Source of the DNA: Adiantum capillus-veneris
Taxonomy: Eukaryota; Streptophyta; Polypodiopsida; Polypodiales; Pteridaceae
Length of the DNA stretch: 64,000 bases
Assembly: GCA_014529385.2 (NCBI GenBank)
Contig: CM043969.1
Location: 13,341,446 to 13,405,445 of the forward strand
Reading direction: 5' to 3'
The position numbers and the translations under genes were made by a program. Shown here one piece after another: positions 56,796 through 64,000 of this stretch. The notes under the pieces were generated by a model that saw only the letters and a program-made list of their open reading frames with translations, had not been told where the DNA came from and ran no database searches. Position 1 is the first letter of the stretch, and each line of letters starts with the position of its first letter.

Positions 56796-57879
56796 TTATT
56801 GGCATTCGCCGTCGAGGTTTCCTATTTTCTTTTCAAGTAATAGCTGTAACTCTACTTCTCTCTGTTTAATTGTCTTTTTTGCAAAAGGCAATTGCTTTGC
56901 CGACACTGTTGATAGAGCCGTAGTTGTTTCTAGGTCGAGGATTGGCTTGGCCGGAATGGCCGTGGGCCATAAATTCTTTGCTTTCCATTGGTATTTTGTT
57001 TCTGCCGATTTTTGTAGATGTTTTGGGACTTCCTTGGTTGCCACTGTTTTGTTGCTGATTGGCATCCACATAAGTCAATTTTCCTTTTTTGAATGCAGTT
57101 GTCTGCCTTCCGTTGTTGCTTGTATTGAAGGGAGTTCCTTTTGGTTTTTTTTTTGGTATCCAAATGTTAGTGACATTTTGGTTATGGCTAAGCATTTTCT
57201 TTGGGATCCATATCTGTTTCATGCCCTTGGTTTTTGGTTGAACCATCTGCTTCATTGGAATTCTTTTGTTGCATTGTTGTTGTTCTGCCATGGCAGTTCT
57301 ATCCTTCCGCATCCATACTTGTTTTCCTTGTTTTGGTAACCTAAATCTTTGCATTGCGGCCAGTGACTTCGTATGTCTGTAATTAGCATGGTTGGCCTTG
57401 ACCTGATTATTGGTCTTGGGTATCATGTTGTTCTTTGGTGAAATTTTTGCTTTTGGCTCTTTTTCCAGTGATTGCATGGCTTGCAGCTGATTATTCTGAT
57501 ATTGTTGAGCAAAGGCTATCACTTGTTGTTCATGTGCATGTTGAATTTTGACTGCCTTTGCATTCCAATCTATCTGCACATTGTACTCTTTTTGCCACGG
57601 TTGTCCCAACATCATTGGGTATTGTGTACTTTCATCCTCCACCACATAGAATTTGTGTGGGTAAATATATTGATGTATTTGTACATGCAATATAGTCCAT
57701 CCCAATGTTTTCAACGGGTGTGATGTGCTACTTTCTAGCACTTGAGAAGTAGGATAAAGTGGACCTGCGAATTTGAGCTGTTGGTATAATCCGTAAGAGA
57801 TCAAATTTGCTTGAGCTCCAGAATCAAGAAATGCTATCGATTTAACTTGATTGTTTCCCACTTTGACTGCATTTATTTG
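56796..57879 (-). pseudogene. Second retropepsin-like domain downstream of integrase, with W-x-P-K-rich tail
   Basis: In the same frame as the integrase C-terminus and separated from it only by TAG 57880-57882, the reading continues QINAVKVGNNQVKSIAF, then the retropepsin site LDSGAQANLIS, LKTLGWTILHVQIH, FYVVEDES and YPMMLGQPWQKEYNVQIDW, a complete aspartic-protease layout of about 110 residues. A Gln/Asn/Lys-rich tail follows with KQVWMRKDR, KQIWIPKKM and NIWIPKKKP. Near 57,070 the best reading may move to another frame (LMWMPISNKTVATKE) that ends with LQLLLEKKIGNLDGEC at 56,796. The element already has a protease between gag and RT, so this is a second one. No Met begins it, and its role is unknown. 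Confidence 0.8.
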
Positions 57880-58401
57880 CTACACTGTGTCTTCCTCCAA
57901 CTCCGTCAGCCGAATGGCATTGATTCGCAATGGTGCTCCACTTTGTTGTTGTTGTCGCAGAAGTTGTCTTTTTGCAATGCGTTCCTTTGCTTCTGCCTGA
58001 GCTTCCTCTCGTACTCGTTGTTTTTCCTTCATTCGTTGTTTTCCTTGATGAATTTGTTGGAGCATCTCCTGTGTGAGTGGTAGATGGTATTTCTTCAGCC
58101 GACATCCACTAATCCAGTTCGGCATTTCTTCACCTGCTAATGTAGCAAGCTTGATAGCTTCACTTTGTGATAGATCACTAATCACAAATGGTCCCATCCC
58201 TCGCTTTTTAAGTTTCTTGGCATGTTGTTTCAAAGTAAAAACAAGTACGTAATCACCTATTTTGAACTCTTTAGTGCGCACATGTTTGTCAAAGAATTCT
58301 TTTTGTCTCCTCTTTTTAGCATAGATTGAAGCTACAGCTCTGAAGCGGAGTTCATCTAGCTTTTCAAGATCATCTATTCTTGAAGAGAGCTCATGCCCTG
58401 T
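57880..58401 (-). pseudogene. Element D integrase C-terminal domain
   Basis: RTKEFKIGDYVLVFTLKQH, KRGMGPFVISDLSQSEAIK and ISGCRLKKYHLPLTQEM form the SH3-like C-terminal domain. An Arg/Lys/Glu/Gln-rich helical tail follows (RMKEKQRVREEAQAEAKER) and ends INAIRLTELEEDTV before the TAG. A TAG at 58402-58404 (in LE*TGHEL) separates it from the core in the same frame. Confidence 0.87.
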
Positions 58402-58987
58402 CTATTCTAAGCGTTTTGCTACTCGTACAGTTGGAATTAAAAACTCTATGGGTAGTATAGCATTTAGGCCAAACACCATGTTGTACGGTGTTGTTCCTAT
58501 CGATGTTTTGTAAGCTACCCTGTACGCCCATAGTGTTGAGTGTAGGTGCTGATCCCAATCTGTTCTTGATTCTGACACTATTTTAGTGAGAACCGTGCAT
58601 AGTGTTTTATTTGTGGCCTCAGCTTGTCCATTTGCCTGTGGGATGGTATGGAGCAAATTTCCTATGTATGACTATGAATTCCTCTAGCAGATATTCAATG
58701 ACTTCATTGAGAAAATGTGTCCCACGGTCACTGACAATTTCTATTGGGAACCTGTAATGTACAAAAACATTCTCATACAAAAATCGTGCAGTGGTGTGTG
58801 CATCATCTTTTTGTGTTGCCTTGGCTTCGACCCATTTTGTGAGATAGTCCGTAGCCACAATGATATATTGGGTATGGGTGTGATATGCAGGGGGTGAGAT
58901 AGGTCCCACAAAATCAATGCCCCATTTTGCAAATGCTCTTGTTCCCATCATTGGCCGTAATGGCATCTCATCTCTTTTTATTGGCAC
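58402..58987 (-). pseudogene. Element D integrase catalytic core
   Basis: 58987-58619 has AKWGIDFVGPISPP (first Asp), YIIVATDYLTKWVEAKA and IEIVSDRGTHFLNEVIEYL (second Asp). After a one-base frame change at KFAPYHP, 58656-58402 has ANGQAEATNKTL (Glu), LWAYRVAYKTSIGTTPYNM and LNAILPIEFLIP. All three catalytic acidic residues are kept. It follows the second zinc module in frame after TAG 58997-58999. Confidence 0.92.
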
Positions 58988-58996
58988 CTTGGTGCG

Positions 58997-59599
58997 CTAA
59001 CATGCATCACAATGCTTTACAAACTCTTCAGCATCCATGTGCAATGTAGGCCACCAAATTTCTCCGGTTAAGATAATTTTTGCCGTCTTATCGCCCGAAA
59101 AATGGCCTCCACTTATTTCGCTATGTGCATGTTCTAGAATCAGCAAGTATTCGCTTTCACTTGCACAGATTCTAAGTTGATTGTCCTTTCCTCGCTTATA
59201 GAGTTGGTTCCCTATTAATTGAAAGTCGCGAGCTTCCAGCTCTATAGATTTTTTCCATGCTCTTGTGATGTTCTCAGGAAACGTCCTAGTGGTCAAGAAA
59301 TCAATGATATATTGACTCCATGCAGGTGCAATGTTTACTTGAAACAATGTCGCGTGATCCACTGGTCGTTTGACACTACATATAGTACAATTGGTAACAT
59401 AAGAATGTGAGTCCGCATACATAGTTGGCCAATAAAACCCTAACTGTTTCAGTCTCTGGTGTGTTTTCACTGTTGAACAATGAAATACACAATCCTGGAC
59501 ATGTGCTTCTTCGAGGTAGCACTCGAATTCTTCTGGATTTATACATAATCGTAGGATTTGGTCCGATCCTAGATGATACAGCCGTCCTGCTATCAACTA
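58997..59599 (-). pseudogene. Tandem pair of integrase H2C2 zinc modules, element D
   Basis: Two complete modules follow each other in one frame. Module 1: H32, H39, C70, C73 (EEAHVQDCVFH ... VTNCTIC). Module 2: H158, H165, C196, C199 (EHAHSEISGGHF ... VKHCDAC). All ligands are offset by exactly 126 residues. Each is preceded by a matching stretch (KNF*LIAGRLYHLGSDQILR against RDFQLIGNQLYKRGKDNQLR) and by PKWSQEIVSIL / PAWSQYIIDFL, so the duplicated unit is larger than the zinc module. Module 2 is nearer the usual gypsy sequence. TAG at 59597-59599 and 58997-58999 bracket the pair. Confidence 0.9.
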
Positions 59600-60247
59600 G
59601 AAGTTTTTTGTTCGTCGAATTGTTTGTTTTTTGGATCTGTATTCCGTATTATTAAACCCACTTCCAAAGAAAAGAATGCTAACAATTTCCTGAGACCATT
59701 TGGGTACCATTTCAATATTGAAAAGATAAGCATCTGGTATGTCATCATCTACTCCTTCAGGAGCTTCCCCGTTGTGTATCCTTGAAAGATGATCCGCTCG
59801 TAGATGGGTTTTACCCTTTTTGACCACCACTATGAAGTCAAATTCTAGCAATATAATAAACCAGCGTACTATTATCCCTGTATTGCATGGTTTATTTATT
59901 AGATACAAAAGAGCTTGATGATCTGTAAAGAACACAAATTTGTTTGCAAGCAAATAATGTCGAAATTTCTTTACAGCATAAATCATTCCTAACCCTTCCC
60001 GCTCGGTGGTTGTGTAGTTCTTTTCCGCACTGTTTAGCTGTCGGCTCGCATAGCAAACTGAAAAATTCATTGTTCTGTCTCCAGGTTGAGCCAAAATACT
60101 TCCAATGGCATATGCAGAAGCATCAATGTGATCATGGAATATCTTTTCCCAATCTAGTGCCTTAAGTATAGGTGTTGATATCAGGTTTTCCTTCAGCTTT
60201 TGGAATGAAGTTTCACACTCCTCGGTCCAATCAAAATTGACTAGCAA
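59600..60247 (-). pseudogene. Element D RNase H
   Basis: FDWTEECETSFQKLKENLI, HIDASAYAIGSILAQPGD (first catalytic Asp), CYASRQLNSAEKNYTTTER, FVFFTDHQALLYLINKP (TDH block kept) and LRADHLSRIHNGEAPEGVD. This is a good-quality gypsy RNase H followed by the tether to the integrase. It is in the same frame as the integrase zinc modules. A 46-bp insertion upstream separates it from RT. Confidence 0.93.
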
Positions 60248-61352
60248 ACGATATAGATATTGTGCGATAACTGCACAACCTCTGTATCATACATGTATAT
60301 GAATCTTCGATAATAACTGCATACATGTATATGAATCTTCGATAATATCCACAGTGTCCCATGAAGGATTGCACTTGTTTCACATTAGTAGGCTTGGGTA
60401 GGTCTACAATGACTTTGACTTTGTCTAGGTCAGTGGTTATGCCATTTCTTGAGACAATGTGTCCTAAGATACGGCCTTGCTTAATCATGAATACACACTT
60501 TTCCGGGTTAAGACAGATTCGATATGTCCTGCATTTTTCAAAGACCTTTTGCAAATGGTCAATATGTTCCTCTCGTAGAAGAGAGTGTACACACAGATCA
60601 TCCATGTAAATTTCTAAGAATATTCTTAGGTATTCCTTGAATGCGTGCGTCATTAACCTTTGGAAAGTAGCTAGGCCATTAGTTAAGCCAAAAGGTATAA
60701 CTCGATACGCATAAATTCCCCATTCTGTGGCAAACGCTGTTTTGTGTTGATCCTCCCTTGCTATTGTCAGTTGGTTGTATCCTAAAAACCCATCCAGAAA
60801 GGAATAAGCCCGTTTCCCGGCCACCCGCTCAAGTACATGTTCTGTGATTGGCAAGGGATAATTATCCCTTATGGTGGCTGCATTTACCTTTTTGAGGTTT
60901 ACACACACTCGCAGTTTTCCATTCTTTTTGGGAACTACCACAATGGGTGACACCCAATCTGTATGTTCGATTTCATAGATGAATTCAGCTTCCATCGGTT
61001 TATCAATCTCTTCTTTGATTCGTTTAGCAAATGTGTCATTATAAGTATAAGGACGTCGTTTGCTAGGTTTTGCATCCGATTTCAAAGGAATTGTATGTTG
61101 GCATATCGATGGATCAACTCCTTTGAGGTCTTTATAGGACCATGCAAACACATCTTTATACTTCTCGAGAAGTTGTGTTAGCCGTTCTTCTTCTTCAGGT
61201 TCTAAATCGTTTGCTATATAGACCGGATGAGGCTTTTCACCTGGTTTTACAAGGTCTATCCTTTTTGAATTTTCTGGCCCATCGTAAGATTCTTGGTTGG
61301 TTCTTTCCTTGACTGGTGGATGATTTTTCTGTTCTGAATAGTAAATTTCCAA
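60231..61352 (-). pseudogene. Element D reverse transcriptase
   Basis: A 373-codon ORF. LTQLLEKYKDVFAWSYKDL, DWVSPIVVVPKKNGKLRVC, then D187 in YSFLDGFLGYNQLTI, FGLTNGLATFQRLMTHAF and YMDD at 249-252 (LEIYMDDLCVHS), then ILGHIVSRNGITTDLDKV and VQSFMGHCGYYRRFI. The catalytic Asp residues are all present. The last ~20 codons are read in a wrong frame because of a tandem-duplication insertion at 60,275-60,345. The usual CVDY block reads CVNL. Confidence 0.94.
60275..60347. repeat. 32-bp tandem duplication that breaks RT-RNase H of element D
   Basis: TACATGTATATGAATCTTCG starts at 60290 and 60322. Counting 14 further bp of non-template-like sequence, the insertion is 46 bp, which equals the frame offset (1 mod 3) between RT and RNase H ORFs. 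Confidence 0.85.
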
Positions 61353-62069
61353 TAGTGTGATGGTACATTCATGTTTTCCTTTTCTGACTCCCCTTTACCA
61401 TCACTATCTTCTTCAGTAGTCCATATTTCTCTTAAAGACCGTTTCAGTTCTTGGTATTTCTGTTTACGCTCCAGTTTGGTCCACTCTTGGTCTTTTGTTG
61501 TTTCTTTTTTTGTTTTTTGAGATTTTTGTGATTTTGGTTTTTGTTTTAGCTTTTCGTACCTGTTTTAATTCCTCTTACGTTCTTTCCCTTCGATCTTTTG
61601 AGAATCTTCCTGATATTTGATCTTTCACACAATCCTCTGCTTTTACAAGCATCAAATAGTGAGTTTTACCTTTTATCCTGGGAATCAGGTTCTCTCTCGC
61701 TTTGTTTCCTGCTCGTTTCCTCCTATAGCGTTCCTGGCGTCTAGGGTGTTGATTAGCAAAATCATAAAATTTGATATTCTCGGTTTCCCTTCCACGCTCA
61801 CTTGAGGTGTCTAAACACTCATTATCTGCATTATCATTTACTTCCAGATGTTCAGAGGAGTTATAAAACTCTTCTTGTTCTGGTGGTTCTATCGTCTCAT
61901 CTTCTCCTGGTATAATGCTTACCATGTAATAGGGTAGCATATCATAGCCATCCTTATCGCAAAATTTTGTTGTTGGACTATCTGAAATGGTACAGACATC
62001 CAATGTTGCTAGTATGTGTTCCCATTCTAGAGGTTCCAAGGGATCTTCAGGGAAAGGTTTCGGAATATA
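61353..62069 (-). pseudogene. Element D protease-RT linker
   Basis: 62039-61575 is acidic then basic (DMLPYYMVSIIPGEDETIE; RRQERYRRKRAGNKA). After TAA 61575 the best reading changes frame (KYQELKRSLREIWTTEEDS) and returns to the RT frame by 61352. No domain is recognised. Confidence 0.6.
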
Positions 62070-62594
62070 CTACTTGTCTTCTATCGCTCTTTCTAAGATG
62101 CATTCTTCTCTTCTTAAGCTTCCACAATGTGAAGCTCCGCATATCCAAATCTCTTTTTGTTGCCCTAACCATGCCGGAAGTTCTGATCTTGCTACTGTAG
62201 CTGAATCAAACTCTTCCACAGGTGTTTGGTTCACATCTTTGTAACTATGGTCTTTCATGTGTATTTTAGTTGTTGTCTCGCCATGTGTGAGGTATATGTG
62301 GTCGTAACCCCAATCTTGGACCATCTTCAATTGCCGCATGAATGGTCGTCCCAAGATGATCTCATAATTATTCTTTTTGTCAAAATCGACTATTGCAAAT
62401 GTATGCTCATACTCGATTCCGCACGAAGTGACAATCACTTTTTCTAAAAGTCCTAGAGGTTTCTCCATGAACCCATCTACCAATTGTAGTTTCATTTTGG
62501 TAGCCCTCAAAGTTGGTTTTTCCCATTTTTTCCATATTTCCTTGGTGGCGATAGCAACTCCTGCTCCACTGTCAAGAATAGCTTTGGAAACTAC
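62070..62594 (-). pseudogene. Element D protease (canonical position)
   Basis: AILDSGAGVAIATKEIWKK carries the D-S-G-A active site. ATKMKLQLVDGFMEKPLG, VIVTSCGIEYEHTFAIVDF and NNYEIILGRPFMRQLKMVQ complete the retropepsin fold. It is in the same frame as gag, after TGA 62595-62597, and ends at TAG 62070-62072. It is clearly different in sequence from the second protease at 56,796-57,879. Confidence 0.92.
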
Positions 62595-64000
62595 TCATTG
62601 TAATTCTACTGGTAGCGTGGCGTTTCCATCTTCTCCCTCGCAATACTCTCCAACCTTGTTTAATGGTACTGGCCTAGTGTTTAGTTGAGGCCTGTCCAAC
62701 TCTCTGATCCCTTCCTGAAGCCTCAAGGTGGGCTCTTTTACTCCAAATTTTTCTAGGCATTTACCTACTGTGGTCCACATGTTTGGCCGTAACCTTAGGA
62801 GTTTTGCTAATGTGATTGTGCATGCCACCGGGTTGGACAATAACTCAATCAATCCTTGCAAATCCATCACTTTGTTAGAAGAAAGTCTTTGAGATGGGAT
62901 TGCTCTCACTTCCGACTTGACTTCATACTCTCCTAGGTAAGAGGGTAAAGTTCTCAGCGAGTCTGGTTGGCTGTGCCCCGAACTAATTGATCCTTGGTCT
63001 CCCCCTTGTGAATGTATCTCAAAGTTTATTTGTGATCTTGCCTTAAATTCTTCAATAGGAGGTAAGGTTAAATTCTTTTCTTTTCTTGTGCTATTCATGT
63101 GGTTACTCATCCTATTAGCCTCGTTGGCCTCATGGATTTGCTTCCACAGATCATCTAGACCGTTACAGTCCTTACCCATTTCTGCCAATATTTTAGGCTG
63201 GAACCCGTCACTTGTCTCATCTGTGGTATTTGGCACTATGATAGGCTCTCCTCTGGACTTATAGGCATTAGTGAGTCTTTCCTTTGTTTCTACATGTTTC
63301 TCTAAAGCTGGTTGGATAGGGGTTGGAGCTGGTGCCTCATGCCAATGTGCAGGTTTACCGAGCGTGTCTTCCATCAATGCTTGAGCTGTTTCGATCATCT
63401 TTTTACACATTTCCAACCTTTGTTTTTCTATTTCTGCATATGGATAAGTCATCCACCTTTGCTCCTGGGTTTGGTTCTTTTTGAGTCTAGCTTCATAAGC
63501 TTTTAGAAGAGCATCCAACTGCTCATTTACCTTGTCTGCCAGTACAGACCCTCCTGATCCCGCACTTTTGGGCTCTGCTATTTCCTTGGGTGCTATGGTT
63601 TCCGTGGTGTGTGAACTTAAGCTAGCTAGATCCTCTAACCTCTCTAATCTATCCTTTGTATGTCTCAACTCCTCGGATAGAGCTGTTTGCTCTCGTTCCT
63701 TCCTTGCTTTCATACGCGCCTTTCTAGCTTTCCAAGTGCTTCTCTGATCTTTCGTTTTTGAACTTTGGACATCGGTTTTTGGTTCTTCAACTATGGGTTC
63801 GTTCGTCATTCTGTGAGCTTGGGCTCGTGTTACTGCCTGAATAGGTATGATTGTTTCATTTTCCGATCCTCCACTGGAAGGTACTATTTCTAGCATGTTC
63901 AAGGTAGTTTTTGCTCCTTTGCTCGGGTTTTTAGGGCAATCGAGAATCAAATGAGTAACTCCACACTCAGTGCAATATGCGTTGACTCTAATGATTTCAT
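62595..64000 (-). CDS. Element D gag, C-terminal part (cut by window edge)
   Basis: The frame is open from the window end. Its first residues give a zinc knuckle, YCTECGVTHLILDCPKN (C-x2-C-x3-H-x4-C). A long charged and helical region follows (KARKARMKARKEREQTALS, LRHTKDRLERLEDLASLSS), then KVNEQLDALLKAYEARLKK and, near the end, TTVGKCLEKFGVKEPTLRL. The capsid would lie beyond 64,000. The usual order would put the protease directly after; here TGA 62595 intervenes, so gag-protease expression would need readthrough or the stop is a later mutation. Confidence 0.8.
   Translation of the reverse strand, partial: EIIRVNAYCTECGVTHLILDCPKNPSKGAKTTLNMLEIVPSSGGSENETIIPIQAVTRAQAHRMTNEPIVEEPKTDVQSSKTKDQRSTWKARKARMKARKEREQTALSEELRHTKDRLERLEDLASLSSHTTETIAPKEIAEPKSAGSGGSVLADKVNEQLDALLKAYEARLKKNQTQEQRWMTYPYAEIEKQRLEMCKKMIETAQALMEDTLGKPAHWHEAPAPTPIQPALEKHVETKERLTNAYKSRGEPIIVPNTTDETSDGFQPKILAEMGKDCNGLDDLWKQIHEANEANRMSNHMNSTRKEKNLTLPPIEEFKARSQINFEIHSQGGDQGSISSGHSQPDSLRTLPSYLGEYEVKSEVRAIPSQRLSSNKVMDLQGLIELLSNPVACTITLAKLLRLRPNMWTTVGKCLEKFGVKEPTLRLQEGIRELDRPQLNTRPVPLNKVGEYCEGEDGNATLPVELQ

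Noticed and set aside
50582-63950. A reassigned genetic code with UAG as sense codon
   Set aside because: Intact ORFs in the same window use normal stops including TAG, and CHG-context decay explains the bias without a code change.
56796-64000. Endogenous pararetrovirus (caulimovirid)
   Set aside because: It encodes an integrase and is bordered by a polypurine tract and LTR; no movement protein seen. It is a Ty3/gypsy LTR element.

Overview
The window looks like nuclear DNA from a land plant with a repeat-rich genome. Nearly every recognisable protein belongs to a transposable element. The evidence is plant-type Ty3/gypsy polyproteins (one with a second, aRNH-type RNase H), an L1-type LINE with a DUF4283/zinc-knuckle ORF1, a DUF659-type hAT transposase, an initiator-Met-like primer binding site, GT-AG intron signals and long GA microsatellites. 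No rRNA, tRNA, CRISPR array, operon or bacterial gene was seen. The species cannot be read from the sequence.

Layout. 0-18.4 kb is decayed intergenic DNA: low-confidence host-like exons (666-2204, 10.1-11.5 kb), a long imperfect foldback repeat (2323-2656), coiled-coil or degenerate minus-strand coding remnants (3.1-6.3 kb), a dead hAT transposase (11976-14087), an unplaced HTH-like ORF (15729-16247) and several tandem repeats. 18.4-36.5 kb holds gypsy element A (minus strand, split). It is interrupted by a nested block at about 23.14-33.20 kb with near-identical ~1.45-kb LTRs, a second gypsy element (B), a stray integrase C-terminus and a third LTR-like segment. 36.5-40.4 kb has a chromovirus-type integrase fragment on the plus strand and a ~50-bp GC-rich minisatellite. 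40.5-49 kb is an L1-type LINE (minus strand) split by a ~5.1-kb LTR element with 177-bp LTRs and no visible gag-pol. A 77-bp LINE tail with a 14-bp target-site duplication lies at 49.3 kb.

49.5-64 kb is the most interesting part: one large minus-strand gypsy-like unit, or two in tandem. Reading 64 kb downward it gives the gag C-terminus (cut by the window edge), protease, RT, RNase H, an integrase with two complete H2C2 zinc modules in tandem, then, in the same frame after a single TAG, a second retropepsin-like domain with a W-x-P-K-rich tail. A ~2.2-2.6-kb spacer with repeated palindromes follows, then a 1134-codon frame-preserved ORF, a polypurine tract and an LTR starting TGTTAG. In frame-preserved runs of this unit and of the LINE ORF1 the nonsense codons are almost all TAG. 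Two of those TAGs sit at positions where Gln is expected, which fits C-to-T decay of methylated CAG sites.

Almost all of these genes are disabled by stops, frameshifts or short tandem duplications. The window reads as a record of nested insertion and decay, not a functional gene cluster.
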